A DNA stretch of 64,000 nt from REEP01 sp964517265 (GTDB lineage: Bacteria; Pseudomonadota; Alphaproteobacteria; Rhodospirillales; Defluviicoccaceae), in contig CAZFBS010000010.1 in the NCBI GenBank assembly GCA_964517265.1, positions 1 through 64,000 on the forward strand, given 5' to 3'. Shown one piece after another: positions 18,385 through 27,857 of the stretch. A model generated the notes under the pieces. The model saw nothing but the letters and a program-made list of their open reading frames with translations. It was not told the DNA's origin and did no database searches. Each line of letters begins with the position of its first letter. Positions within the stretch are counted from its first letter, which is position 1. The position numbers were made by a program, and so were the translations under genes.

Positions 18385-18524
18385 TTAACTTAAGCTCTCC
18401 GCCACTGTTCGGCAAGAGGCTCAAGCCGAAACACTTGCCGAGACGCAAAAGCTTACCATCCCTTGCCCTGGATGTGTATTCTCGCGGCCAATCGAACGGC
18501 GTCTATCGAGTGGAGGATCAAGAG

Positions 18525-19835
18525 GTGAGCGACCAGAAGCTGCATCCAGAGACGCTCGCGTTGCACGGCGGTTACCGGCAGGACGTCACCACAGGCGCAG
18601 TCGCAGTTCCCATTTACCAGACGACGTCGTACCAGTTCCAGGACTCGCAGCACGCAGAAGACCTCTTTGCGCTGCGTGAACTTGGCAACATTTACACACG
18701 GATCATGAATCCGACCTGCGATGCGCTGGAGCGCCGGATCGCGGCGATGGAAGGCGGAGCCGCGGCGCTTGCTCTTGCCTCCGGGCAGGCAGCGAGCACC
18801 TTCGCGGTGCTGAATCTCTGCCGTTCGGGAGACAATTTCGTCAGCTCCACCGACCTTTACGGCGGAACCTGGAATCTGTTCGCCAACACCTTGAGCGCCC
18901 TGGGGGTCGAGGTGCGGTTCGTCGATCCAACCGATCCGGAGGCGTTTGCCCGCGCAACGGACGCTCACACCCGCTGCTACTACGCCGAGACCCTGGCCAA
19001 CCCCAAGCTCCATGTTTTCCCGATCCGGGAGGTAGCGGAGATCGGCCGTGAGCACGGCGTCCCGCTGATCATGGACAACACCGCCGCGCCGATGATTTGC
19101 CGACCATTCGAGCACGGCGCCGCTATCGTAATGTATTCGACCACCAAGTACATCGGTGGACACGGCACTTCGATCGGCGGCATTGTCATCGACGGCGGCA
19201 CGTTCCCCTGGGAGAACTATGCCGATCGGTTCCCCAATCTTACTCAACCGGATTCCAGCTACCATGGTGCTGTATGGACCGAGGCGGCCAAGCCATTGGG
19301 CCCGATCGCATACATCCTGCGCGCCCGTGTCGTTCTGCTGAGAGATCTCGGCTCGGCGATGAGCCCGTTCAATGCGTTCCTGTTCCTGCAGGGATTGGAG
19401 ACACTGCCCCTGCGCATGCGCGCCCATTGCACCAATGCTGCCGCGGTGGCCGAATTTCTCAACGATCACCCCAAGGTATCTAATGTGATCTTCCCGGGTT
19501 TCCAGAGCGGCGAGACCCGCCGGCGAGCCGATACCTATCTTTCTGGCCTTGCTAACCTTTCCGGTATCTACGGCGGCCTGGTCGGCTTCGAACTCAAGGG
19601 TGGCCGTGAGGCGGGACGGCGGTTCATCGACTCTCTCGCGCTGGTTTACCATGTCGCTAACATCGGCGACGCGCGGACCTTGGCCATCCATCCGGCCACC
19701 ACCACGCACGCACAACTCTCGCCCGACGACAGAGCCGCAACCGGTGTATCGGAAGGGTATGTGCGGCTTTCGATCGGGATTGAGCATGTTGATGATATGC
19801 TTGCCGACCTGCGGCAAGCCCTGGATCGCGCCTAA
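18525..19835 (+). CDS. metY: O-acetylhomoserine sulfhydrylase / aminocarboxypropyltransferase (MetY type)
   Basis: A 436-residue PLP enzyme of the Cys/Met metabolism family that makes homocysteine from O-acetylhomoserine and sulfide. Seen: LHPETLALHGGY at the N-terminus, YQTTSYQF, the PLP-stacking ASGQAAST, NPT...LERRIAAMEGG, LIMDNTAAP with the PLP aspartate, and the Schiff-base lysine in YSTTKYIGGHGTSIGG. The insertion around FPNLTQPDSSYHG and the total length separate MetY from shorter cystathionine enzymes. The open frame starts at 18435, but GTG 18525 has GGAGG eight bases upstream and begins exactly where homology begins. hemB follows nine bases after the stop. Confidence 0.93.
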   Translation: MSDQKLHPETLALHGGYRQDVTTGAVAVPIYQTTSYQFQDSQHAEDLFALRELGNIYTRIMNPTCDALERRIAAMEGGAAALALASGQAASTFAVLNLCRSGDNFVSSTDLYGGTWNLFANTLSALGVEVRFVDPTDPEAFARATDAHTRCYYAETLANPKLHVFPIREVAEIGREHGVPLIMDNTAAPMICRPFEHGAAIVMYSTTKYIGGHGTSIGGIVIDGGTFPWENYADRFPNLTQPDSSYHGAVWTEAAKPLGPIAYILRARVVLLRDLGSAMSPFNAFLFLQGLETLPLRMRAHCTNAAAVAEFLNDHPKVSNVIFPGFQSGETRRRADTYLSGLANLSGIYGGLVGFELKGGREAGRRFIDSLALVYHVANIGDARTLAIHPATTTHAQLSPDDRAATGVSEGYVRLSIGIEHVDDMLADLRQALDRA

Positions 19836-19844
19836 GCGCTTGGC

Positions 19845-20852
19845 ATGAGCAACACGGCATTCCCGGGCAGGTTCCCGCTGACGCGAATGCGCCGCAACCG
19901 GCGAGCACCCTGGGCACGCCGTTTGGTTGCCGAAAATACTCTTGTTCCTGCCGATCTGATCTGGCCGGTCTTCGTGATCGAGGGCACTGATCGCCGCGAG
20001 CCTGTTTTATCGATGCCGGGCGTGGATCGGTTGTCGTGCAATTTGCTCGCAATGGCGGTCGAGGAAGCTGTCGACCTCGGCATTCCCGCCATCGCCCTGT
20101 TCCCGTGTATCGAAGCATCCTTGAAGGATCCCGAATGCCGGGAGGCGCTCAATCCGAACAATCTCATTTGCCGTGCCGTCCGAACCGTCAAAACCGATCA
20201 TCCCGAAATCGGCGTGATCTGTGATGTCGCGCTCGATCCGTTCAACAGCGATGGCCACGATGGCTTGGTGAAGGATGGCAGGGTTCTCAATGATGAAACG
20301 GTCGAGGTGCTGTGCCGGCAGGCGGTCGTCCAGGCCCGCGCGGGATGTGACGTGGTCGCGCCATCCGACATGATGGATGGGCGCGTCGGCGCCATTCGCC
20401 GCGCGCTGGACGCAGAAGGGCTCGGCGACGTCCAGGTCCTGTCTTACGCGGCGAAGTATGCCTCGGCGTATTACGGTCCGTTTCGGGATGCGGTCGGATC
20501 CGCATCCTTGTTCCGGGGTGACAAGCAAACGTACCAGATGGATCCGGCGAACGGCGACGAGGCCCTGCGGGAGGTATCGCTCGACATCGCCGAAGGGGCC
20601 GACATGGTGATGGTCAAGCCGGGCCTGCCGTATCTCGATGTTGTCTGGCGGGTGAAGGAGGCATTCGCGATGCCGACGTTCGCCTATCACACCAGCGGCG
20701 AATACGCGATGCTGAAGGCTGCGGCTGACCATGGCTGGATCGATGCCAACAAGGCGCTGATGGAGGCGCTGGTTGGCTTCAAGAGGGCCGGGGCCGACGG
20801 CATCTTGACCTACGCCGCAGTTGAGGCGGCGCGCCTGCTCCGCTTTGGGTAA
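19845..20852 (+). CDS. hemB: delta-aminolevulinic acid dehydratase (porphobilinogen synthase)
   Basis: HemB condenses two 5-aminolevulinate molecules to porphobilinogen in heme, chlorophyll and cobalamin synthesis. At 335 residues it is full length. The two active-site lysines are visible in SYAAKYASAYYGPFRDA and MVMVKPGLPYLDV, and the R-rich N-terminal arm for octamer packing (RMRRNRRAPWARRLV) is present. The metal region reads DVALDPFNSDGHDG, lacking the three-cysteine zinc cluster, so the enzyme is expected to be the magnesium-dependent type. It lies nine bases after metY and is probably co-transcribed. The tetrapyrrole product also leads to the B12 used by IcmF next door. Confidence 0.96.
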   Translation: MSNTAFPGRFPLTRMRRNRRAPWARRLVAENTLVPADLIWPVFVIEGTDRREPVLSMPGVDRLSCNLLAMAVEEAVDLGIPAIALFPCIEASLKDPECREALNPNNLICRAVRTVKTDHPEIGVICDVALDPFNSDGHDGLVKDGRVLNDETVEVLCRQAVVQARAGCDVVAPSDMMDGRVGAIRRALDAEGLGDVQVLSYAAKYASAYYGPFRDAVGSASLFRGDKQTYQMDPANGDEALREVSLDIAEGADMVMVKPGLPYLDVVWRVKEAFAMPTFAYHTSGEYAMLKAAADHGWIDANKALMEALVGFKRAGADGILTYAAVEAARLLRFG

Positions 20853-20876
20853 GACGTCCCTGGCGCCTGTTTTTTT

Positions 20877-23075
20877 CTACGCCTCTTTCTCCTCACCGCG
20901 CTGGAGGCGCTTTCGGCCGCGCCCGCGCCTCAGCGCGCTGCCGCGCCCCGAGAGGCTTGGGTTGGTCATGAAATACAGGTGCGCGGAATGACCAAGGTCG
21001 CTCCCGGCAGCTTCCACCCGCCGATAGGTTCCATCCGGCTCCAGCAACCAACTCTGCGCCGTGTCTTCGAGGCAATGCACCATGATCTCGTCCAGCACCT
21101 GACGGTGCACGGTCGGATTGGTGATCGGCACCATCACCTCGACCCGGCGGTCGAGGTTGCGCGGCATCCAGTCCGCCGAGGACATGAAGACTTTAGCATC
21201 ATCCGAAGGCAACGGGTGCCCGGCGCCGAACACCATGATCCGTGAGTGTTCGAGAAAACGGCCGACAATGCTCTTGACCCGGATATTGTCGGAAAGACCC
21301 GGCAGGCCGGGTCGAAGGCCGCAAATGCCGCGCACGCACAGCTCGATTTTCACGCCGTCCTGAGAGGCACGATACAGCGCATCGATTAAATCACCATCCT
21401 GCAAGGAATTCACTTTGATCCATATTCCGGCGGGCCGACCGGCGCGGGCGTGCGTGATTTCGTCTTTGATCAGCCCATCCAGCGTTGCCCGCAGCGTCGC
21501 AGGTGAAATCGACAGCGCCTTCAACTGAGCAGGGGCATCGAACCCTGTCATGTAGTTGAAGACTTGGGCGGCATCCTGGCAAAGAACCGGATCACAGGTA
21601 AAGAAGGAAAGATCGGTATAAATTCGCGCCGTGATTGGATGATAGTTGCCGGTCCCGAAATGGCAATAGGAGACCAGCCGGCCTGCCTCTCTACGGACGA
21701 CCAAGTTGATTTTCGAGTGAATCTTTTTGTCAACAAATCCGTAAACGACGTTGGCGCCAGCGTTTTCGAGCTCCCGCGCCCATCGGATATTGGCTTCCTC
21801 ATCGAAACGAGCCTTCAGCTCCACGACCGCCGTGACCTGCTTGCCCGCCTCCGCCGCCTCGATGAGCGCGGCAACTATGGGCGAGTTGTTGCTGGTCCGG
21901 TAGAGGGTCTGCTTGATCGCGACCACCGCTGGGTCGTGAGCGGCCTGGGTGACAAATTGGCCCACCACATCAAAGCTCTCAAACGGGTGGTGAACGATAA
22001 AGTCTTTGCTGCGGATGGCGGCAAACACATCCCCACCGAAATCGCTTACGCGTTCCGGGAACCGCGGCACATAAGGAGGAAACAGGAGATCCGGACGATC
22101 GTCGACGATCAGTTCCTTGACGTCACCGAGACCGAGGATCCCGTCACGCGGAAACACATCATTCTCATCGACATCGAGTTCGTCGACAATGATGCGGCGC
22201 AGCTCCGAGTCGAGATCGGCGTTGACGGACAACCGGATCACGGAGCCACGACGCCGTCGTTTCAGCGCCGTCTCGAAAGTCCGAACCAAATCCTCGGCGC
22301 GTTCGTCAATCTCCATTACGCTGTCGCGGATGATGCGAAAGCAGCCACTGCGCATCGGCCGAAACGTCGGGAAGAGGCGGTCGAGAAAAAGCCCGATCAG
22401 GTCTTCCAGCAGGATGAACCGGACCCCCGGTTCTGGCAGGCGGATGAACCGCTCCGTTTGCTTTGGAACCGGAATCAGCGCATACATGATCTTGCCATCC
22501 GGCCGCTTGAGCTGCAGAAAGAGACAGAATCCGAGGTTCGGTATGAACGGAAATGCCGTTCCCGGATCGACGGCAATCGGCGTCAACAGCGGGAACACGC
22601 GGTCGAGAAACTGCCGCTCGAGCCAACGCCTGTCGCTCGCCGAAAGTTCCTTCGGATCCTGAACCGCGATGCCTTCCTGGCGGAGTTCCGACTGCAATGC
22701 CTTCCAGCACGCCTGCTGTTCTTGGCGAAGATCGGCGCTTCGCTTCATGATAGCGGCGAGTTGCTCGGCCGGGGTAAGACCGTCCTGGCTTTTGCTGGTG
22801 ATTCCCGCCTCCAGCTGACCCTTGAGGCCGGCGACGCGAACCATGTAGAATTCGTCCCAGTTGGACGAGGAGATCGACAAAAACCGCAACCGCTCCAGCA
22901 GCGGATTGCGGGGATTCATCGCCTCCTCGAGAACCCGGGTGTTGAACGCCAGCCAGGACAGCTCGCGGTTGATAAACCGTTCGGGAGAAGACATCGTAAC
23001 GGCTGCCGCTTCTGCCATTGCCGCGATGTCTGCTGTTGCGCTCCCCGCCTCCGCGGGCTCTGCTGCTTCACTCAA
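20877..23075 (-). CDS. ppk: polyphosphate kinase 1
   Basis: PPK1 reversibly polymerises the gamma-phosphate of ATP into polyphosphate. The 732-residue protein shows the family start RFINRELSWLAFNTRVLEEA, the SSNWDEFYMVRVAGLK segment, and the two phospholipase-D-like active-site regions: KKIHSKINLVVRR with the autophosphorylated histidine and SYCHFGTGNYHPITARIY, then VFMSSADWMPRNLDRRVEV. It lacks nothing important. The start is TTG at 23075, chosen because AAGGTGG lies seven bases upstream; an internal ATG (MSSPERF) about 27 codons later is the alternative. It follows the leftward alpha/beta hydrolase by 84 bases. The gene faces hemB tail to tail. Confidence 0.96.
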   Translation of the reverse strand: MSEAAEPAEAGSATADIAAMAEAAAVTMSSPERFINRELSWLAFNTRVLEEAMNPRNPLLERLRFLSISSSNWDEFYMVRVAGLKGQLEAGITSKSQDGLTPAEQLAAIMKRSADLRQEQQACWKALQSELRQEGIAVQDPKELSASDRRWLERQFLDRVFPLLTPIAVDPGTAFPFIPNLGFCLFLQLKRPDGKIMYALIPVPKQTERFIRLPEPGVRFILLEDLIGLFLDRLFPTFRPMRSGCFRIIRDSVMEIDERAEDLVRTFETALKRRRRGSVIRLSVNADLDSELRRIIVDELDVDENDVFPRDGILGLGDVKELIVDDRPDLLFPPYVPRFPERVSDFGGDVFAAIRSKDFIVHHPFESFDVVGQFVTQAAHDPAVVAIKQTLYRTSNNSPIVAALIEAAEAGKQVTAVVELKARFDEEANIRWARELENAGANVVYGFVDKKIHSKINLVVRREAGRLVSYCHFGTGNYHPITARIYTDLSFFTCDPVLCQDAAQVFNYMTGFDAPAQLKALSISPATLRATLDGLIKDEITHARAGRPAGIWIKVNSLQDGDLIDALYRASQDGVKIELCVRGICGLRPGLPGLSDNIRVKSIVGRFLEHSRIMVFGAGHPLPSDDAKVFMSSADWMPRNLDRRVEVMVPITNPTVHRQVLDEIMVHCLEDTAQSWLLEPDGTYRRVEAAGSDLGHSAHLYFMTNPSLSGRGSALRRGRGRKRLQRGEEKEA

Positions 23076-23159
23076 TTGTTGTCCACCTTTTGCCTCGCCC
23101 TCAATACCGGGAGCGTCAGTGTCGCACGCATAGCCCTTTTTCGCCTCAGCAAATGCTGC

Positions 23160-24011
23160 TTAGTCCAGCAGCCATTCCCGCACCACCTTGATTTGATCGG
23201 GATCCATCAGCATAGGTGCGTGGCCGATTCCCGCGAACTCGACCAGTTCCGCCTTTGGCCCTCGCGTCAACATTTCCGCGGCGGTCTCCTTCAACAGCAC
23301 ATCGGAATCCCCTCCTCGTATCAGCAGCACCGGACACCGGATCAAGTCCCAGAGCGCCCACAAATCGACAGCCTCGCTGAAGCCCTCCTTGAACGGCTCG
23401 GCGATACGGGGATCGTAATGCAAGCGGATCTTTCCCGACTGCGGATCGTGACGCACGCTGTGCTGGGCAAGATGCCGCCACTGGGCATCGGTCAGGGGTC
23501 CAAACGGCGCGGCAACCTCACGCAGATACCTCTCGAGGCCGTCAACATCGTCGAATTCCGGGTTCTGGCCAACATACCCTGCAATCCGCTCGAGGGCGGG
23601 CTTGTCGATATAGCCGCCGACATCGTTCACAACCAGCTTGCGAATGGGCGTATTCGGCTGAGCGGCCAGCATCATGCCGACAAGCCCGCCAAGGGAGGTC
23701 CCGATCCAGTCGACCTCATCAACGTCGAGGCGCGCGATCAAGGCCGCCATGTCCTGAACATAGGTGGGCGGCGCATAATCGGACGGGACCGGCAGCCAGT
23801 GGCTGTTACCGCGGCCGGGAAGATCCGGGCAAGCGACCGTATACTGATCCTCCAGGGACTGTGCGATGAAGTCGAAGTCCCGGCCCCGGCGAGTAAGGCC
23901 ATGAACGCAGATCAGGGCACGACGGCGGCTCTCGTCCCCCCAATGGAAATAATCGATCTTGTGAAATCCATGAGGCCCCAGGCTCAGATAGTTCCGCTCC
24001 ATCATCGGCAT
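23160..24011 (-). CDS. alpha/beta-fold hydrolase
   Basis: A 283-residue cytoplasmic hydrolase. The oxyanion strand ICVHGLTRRGRDFD, the nucleophile elbow GTSLGG (Ser at about 125), an aspartate after the sixth strand (IRGGDSDVLL) and the catalytic histidine in FAGIGHAPML make a complete triad. A helical cap domain lies between about 150 and 215. The substrate cannot be inferred; related sequences are annotated as generic hydrolases or lactonase/esterase-like proteins. It stands upstream of ppk on the same strand with an 84-base gap, so the pair may share a transcript. Start at ATG 24011 with a purine-rich GGGGGAAAC region upstream. Confidence 0.87.
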   Translation of the reverse strand: MPMMERNYLSLGPHGFHKIDYFHWGDESRRRALICVHGLTRRGRDFDFIAQSLEDQYTVACPDLPGRGNSHWLPVPSDYAPPTYVQDMAALIARLDVDEVDWIGTSLGGLVGMMLAAQPNTPIRKLVVNDVGGYIDKPALERIAGYVGQNPEFDDVDGLERYLREVAAPFGPLTDAQWRHLAQHSVRHDPQSGKIRLHYDPRIAEPFKEGFSEAVDLWALWDLIRCPVLLIRGGDSDVLLKETAAEMLTRGPKAELVEFAGIGHAPMLMDPDQIKVVREWLLD

Positions 24012-24159
24012 GTTCCGGTTTCCCCCTTCGGTGCACGCGCAGTTCAGCGATGATCAAGCAGAATCCGCCGTAGATCAAGGGCGGCCCTTTGGAGTCTTCG
24101 GCCGCTGCGGTGGCGGGTACAACGCCGGAAATGGCGCGCTCTTGCGATGCGCTGCTTGA

Positions 24160-25332
24160 TCACGTGCTCTCTCTGGTTTTCGGATCCGCTACCGTTGCAT
24201 CGGTCGCGCCTTCCGCTTGGTTGAGATTGCGTGCCGCCCGGATCGCCATCTCCGGCACACTATCCGCCACAGCCTCCAGCTTTTCAGGAAGTTCAGCCCG
24301 CAGCCGGGGCAGACTCCCCGGATATTCGCGTTGAAGGAATTCGATCAGCTGTTCACGGATGTGGCAGCGCAGATTCCAAGCATCCCCAGAGTTCTTTGCG
24401 CCCATCAGAGCGCGAAGTTCCACCACCCGTTCACGTGCATCGGTGACTTGCAACCCCCACACCTCACCGTCCCACAACTCGTCTGCCTGCAGCTGCGCAT
24501 ACAGTTCTTCCCGGACACGCTGTACCGGGACCGTATAATCGACGTAGAGGAACACCGTTCCCAAAATGTCCGCTGTCTTGCGCGTCCAGTTTTGGAATGG
24601 GCGCTCAATAAAATAGGAGAGCGGCACGACCAAACGGCGGAGGTCCCAGATTCTCACGACGACGAACGTGACCCGGATTTCCTCGATCCAGCCCCACTCT
24701 CCTTCTACGATCACCACATCGTCGATCCGGATTGGCTGGGTCAGCGCCAACTGGATACCGGCGATCAGATTGGTCAGGGCTGGTCGCGCGGCAAGACCAG
24801 CAACGATGCCGGCAATGCCCGCCGAGGCAAACAAGGTCACGCCGATTTGGCGGATACTTGGGATCGACATCAAAATAAGCAGAACTGTGAGCACCAGAAT
24901 CAGCGATGCCAAAATGCGCTGCATGACACCAACCCTGGTCATCATCTCACGGGCCAGCAGGTTGTCCGCCGCGGCGAGGTCGTATTTGGTCGTCACCACA
25001 TCCTTGATCACCCAGGTGAGCTTGAACGCCAGCCAACCCATGGCGCCGGTGAATGTGAGAGCAAGCATGCGCTCCAAGCTGCTTTTCATCTCCAGTGGAA
25101 TTGGCAAGCTGGGAAGGACGAGAAAAAGCGCAAGAATGGCGAAAAGCGCCTTGGCCGGTTGATTGGAATACCGCAGCACGCTGTTCGCGATCGGTCTTTT
25201 GGTCTGATCGACGAGCCGCCTCGTTACGATGAAGAAAATTCGATGAAAACCAAGCGCCAGAATGAGGGCGGCAATGAGGATGATAAGGGTCCAGCCCCAC
25301 TCGGCCCAAGCGTCGACAATCGCTGTCTGCAT
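24160..25332 (-). CDS. MscS-family mechanosensitive ion channel
   Basis: A 390-residue small-conductance mechanosensitive channel homolog, which opens on membrane tension to release solutes under hypo-osmotic shock. Four or five membrane helices span about residues 10-165. The pore helix signature is clear: TLFASAGIAGIVAGLAARPALTNLIAG (about 185-212), followed by PIRIDDVVIVEGEWGWIEEI, the start of the cytoplasmic beta domain. The C-terminal vestibule domain (about 225-340) is present, with a charged tail. It is longer than E. coli MscS (286) because of extra N-terminal helices. Located among ion-handling genes; no operon partner closer than about 150 bases. Confidence 0.92.
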   Translation of the reverse strand: MQTAIVDAWAEWGWTLIILIAALILALGFHRIFFIVTRRLVDQTKRPIANSVLRYSNQPAKALFAILALFLVLPSLPIPLEMKSSLERMLALTFTGAMGWLAFKLTWVIKDVVTTKYDLAAADNLLAREMMTRVGVMQRILASLILVLTVLLILMSIPSIRQIGVTLFASAGIAGIVAGLAARPALTNLIAGIQLALTQPIRIDDVVIVEGEWGWIEEIRVTFVVVRIWDLRRLVVPLSYFIERPFQNWTRKTADILGTVFLYVDYTVPVQRVREELYAQLQADELWDGEVWGLQVTDARERVVELRALMGAKNSGDAWNLRCHIREQLIEFLQREYPGSLPRLRAELPEKLEAVADSVPEMAIRAARNLNQAEGATDATVADPKTREST

Positions 25333-25749
25333 TTTCTGCCCGTTCGTTTCCTGTTCTCAGAGAGTCGCTCTTGCTTCCGCCATGGGCCTCGATCAGTAAG
25401 GAAACACATTCGTTGCAGGTCCGCCGGCGGATTCTAGACTCGCCCACGCTCTCCTGAAAAGAATGCGTACGGGGCGGGAACTTTCGCTGAGGCCTGCTGT
25501 TCTTTCTGTTGCTGATGGAGAGGTCTCGTCCCAGCACCGCCTCCCCAGTCACCCTCGACGGCGAGGCCCTCCATCAGCACTCTCATGCATCCGACCACCG
25601 GTCTTACAATCCCCCTACCCGGTTGTGTTGATAAGTATCCCCTACAGATGGGGGTTCGCTGCCTCCGCAGTATGCGGTTGAAGGCATCCCCGGGCAATTC
25701 CGCGCGCTCGGATATTGCGTTCGTTGCCCCGCATGTTCATTTTCTTCGG
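25333..25749. other. divergent intergenic region mscS / hydrolase
   Basis: About 415 bases between two divergently transcribed genes. The rightward hydrolase frame is open back to 25585, so part of this may be coding if an upstream ATG (25585 or 25675) is used. No RNA, hairpin terminator or repeat stands out. Confidence 0.35.
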
Positions 25750-27138
25750 ATGTCTCGTCCGATACCGCATGGAGGGGCGCGAGCATCTCTCCTCACGCGC
25801 TGGATCCCCTGGCCGTGGCTGGACACGGTCAGTTTGTCCTTTGTTACCCAGATCTACCTCCCCCTTTCCCGCGGCTGGGCGGCCGCCTGTGGCTGCGGGG
25901 AAGACATCGAGCGTTTTCGTAGCGAGGCAGAGATTGCCCTGCCGAGCACCGTGATCGCTCCCATACTGATGCAGACCGATTACCTGGCGCGGCGGTACAA
26001 GGCAGCGACTGCGCATTGGGAAAGTGCGTTCTTCGCCAATCGCGCGCCACCTGAACATCGCTTGGCAGCCATCGAACGTGCCCGCAATCGCGCCGCGACG
26101 CAGTTCATGCTGTCTCGCACCAGCTTCGCCCCGTGGTTCCGTCAGTTTCCGCCGGTGCGCTGGCAGATGGCGTCTCCGGGCACGATGGAAATCCGGCATG
26201 GCGATTATCAGACAGCACCGGAGGTCGCCTATTTCCCAAATCGACAGCCTGAGATCGCCCAATCACATCCCTACCGTCGTGGACGGACACGAAAGTATTG
26301 GCTTCGGTTCATCTCACCTCTACTCGGCGATACCGTCTGGGCGCGGGTTGTCGAGCCGCTCGATGTCGCCGATCCGCCGACTCTGATCTTTCTCCATGGC
26401 ATCGCGATGGAGCAGGATTTGTGGCCGCCGACGCGGAATGCGCTGGGGGATCTGGCAAACCAAGGCATTCGCGTTATACGGCCGGAAGGCCCCTGGCATG
26501 GGCGGCGAATGCTGAAAGGGTTCTATGGCGGAGAGCCTGTTCTGGCGCGAGGACCGGACGGCCTACTGACGTTCCTGCGCTCCTGGATTGGCGAAACGGC
26601 AGCCCTGGTTGCCTGGGCACGGGAGAGTGGCAGCCCGCGCGTGGCCGTCGGTGGTGCCTCTCTTGGCGCTCTCACCAGTCAGTTGGCGGCGACCGTGTGC
26701 GGATCGTGGCCCGAAACCTTGCGGCCCGACGCCCTCCTGTTGATCGCGACGACGGGTAGACCAATGGAGATCGTGACCACCGGCAGCTTGGCGCGCGGCA
26801 TCGGCCTGCCCGGGAAATTGCAAACGACCGGCTGGACCGGACCGCGTCTTGAGCGATGGCTTGGCTTGTTCGAACCTCGGATGCCGCCGGTGGTGGACCC
26901 GGAGCGGATTGTCATCGTGCTCGGTCGGGCGGATGATTTGATGCCGCATGACGGCGGCGTCGATCTTGCGCTTCGGTGGAAGGTTCCGGCGGAGAATGTC
27001 TTCGTGCAACCTCAGGGGCACTTCTCGGTCTCGCTCGCCTTGCTCAACGATCCAACGCCGATGCGGCGCTTCAGCACGATCATGCATCCGCAGGCTGCCC
27101 TTCCCTCACCGCGCCGCCGACTGATCCGGCCGTTCTAA
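25750..27138 (+). CDS. alpha/beta hydrolase, ABHD18-like large form
   Basis: A protein of about 462 residues with a roughly 200-residue N-terminal region and a C-terminal alpha/beta hydrolase domain. Visible elements: LIFLHGIAMEQDLW (oxyanion strand), RPEGPWHGRR, the nucleophile elbow GGASLGALTSQ, VLGRADDLMP with the acid residue, and QGHFSV with the histidine. The ordering and GPWHGRR motif recall the ABHD18 group, whose substrates are poorly known. Start is uncertain: ATG 25750 opens MSRPIPHGG, but the frame is open to 25585. Its stop codon overlaps by four bases the stop of the convergent hemerythrin gene. Confidence 0.75.
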   Translation: MSRPIPHGGARASLLTRWIPWPWLDTVSLSFVTQIYLPLSRGWAAACGCGEDIERFRSEAEIALPSTVIAPILMQTDYLARRYKAATAHWESAFFANRAPPEHRLAAIERARNRAATQFMLSRTSFAPWFRQFPPVRWQMASPGTMEIRHGDYQTAPEVAYFPNRQPEIAQSHPYRRGRTRKYWLRFISPLLGDTVWARVVEPLDVADPPTLIFLHGIAMEQDLWPPTRNALGDLANQGIRVIRPEGPWHGRRMLKGFYGGEPVLARGPDGLLTFLRSWIGETAALVAWARESGSPRVAVGGASLGALTSQLAATVCGSWPETLRPDALLLIATTGRPMEIVTTGSLARGIGLPGKLQTTGWTGPRLERWLGLFEPRMPPVVDPERIVIVLGRADDLMPHDGGVDLALRWKVPAENVFVQPQGHFSVSLALLNDPTPMRRFSTIMHPQAALPSPRRRLIRPF

Positions 27139-27686
27139 GATGCAGCCTCCAGATCCGCCTCTGAAGCAAAGGAGGCAGCGGCATCAAAATTGAACATGCC
27201 ATGGGCTTCGGCCACGCAATCGGCTTCCGGATGGCTTTCGACATAGGGACGATAGGCCATATCCTGCAGGAGGATGTGGTGGTTCAACCAACCCTTGAGA
27301 AAATGCAGCATGTCGGGAGCAGCGACCGACCGCATGTCTTCCTGGAAACGTTGCTGCAAATCCCGCACCTCGTTGGTCAGCGCAACGTGATCCTCGTGAT
27401 GTTGCCCCAGAGCCGGATATCCACACGCTGCCATCACCGCTTCTTCGCGAGCAAAATGGAAAACTGTATAGGCAACCAGAACTTCGAACGCCTGAGACAT
27501 CAACCGAGGCGAACCTTCGCTACTGTCGGAACTCGCCTCGTCCAAACGGTTGATGAGCCCGATCAGGACCTTGTGATCCCGATCCAGGCGCGAAACACCG
27601 ACACTCATTGCCTGTGACCATCTGAGAAACGCCATCGCGGTTCTCGCTCGTTCAATCTTTTCCATGTCCGGCACCATGTCGGCCAC
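27135..27686 (-). CDS. bacteriohemerythrin
   Basis: A 183-residue oxygen-binding di-iron protein. All ligands of the hemerythrin four-helix bundle are visible: H in LDRDHKVLIG, HFAREE, HHEDH, and HHILLQD. The N-terminal extension of about 25 residues carries no membrane segment or receiver domain, and the C-terminal tail of about 35 residues is not conserved. Single-domain hemerythrins deliver or sense oxygen, or buffer iron and reactive species. The start is GTG at 27686. It converges with the hydrolase gene, with the two stop codons overlapping. A second bacteriohemerythrin is encoded near 34.6 kb. Confidence 0.92.
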   Translation of the reverse strand: MADMVPDMEKIERARTAMAFLRWSQAMSVGVSRLDRDHKVLIGLINRLDEASSDSSEGSPRLMSQAFEVLVAYTVFHFAREEAVMAACGYPALGQHHEDHVALTNEVRDLQQRFQEDMRSVAAPDMLHFLKGWLNHHILLQDMAYRPYVESHPEADCVAEAHGMFNFDAAASFASEADLEAAS

Positions 27687-27857
27687 TGATCGAGGCTATC
27701 ACAAAGCTGCAGGGGCTCCAACGGCGGGAGAACTGTCACCCCGATACGGGGCGCGGCATTGACCAAGGCGAGAGATCAACCGGTGCTGCGTGAAGGTCCT
27801 CACACTGCATCCGCAGCAGAAAGAGGCAAAAATTTTCCGCGAAGAACTGATTGTAGG

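Noticed and set aside
18390..18460. GCCACTG and nearby stems that might suggest a cobalamin or SAM-II riboswitch before metY/icmF
   Set aside because: Only one short box of the cobalamin element is present; the CCGG core and B12 box are absent, and no SAM-II core was found.
20853..20876. T-run after hemB as a terminator
   Set aside because: A seven-T tract exists, but no stable hairpin of reasonable loop size precedes it.
21564..24053. 829-residue rightward open frame
   Set aside because: It is antisense to ppk and the hydrolase gene; amino-acid composition and motifs identify the leftward genes as real.
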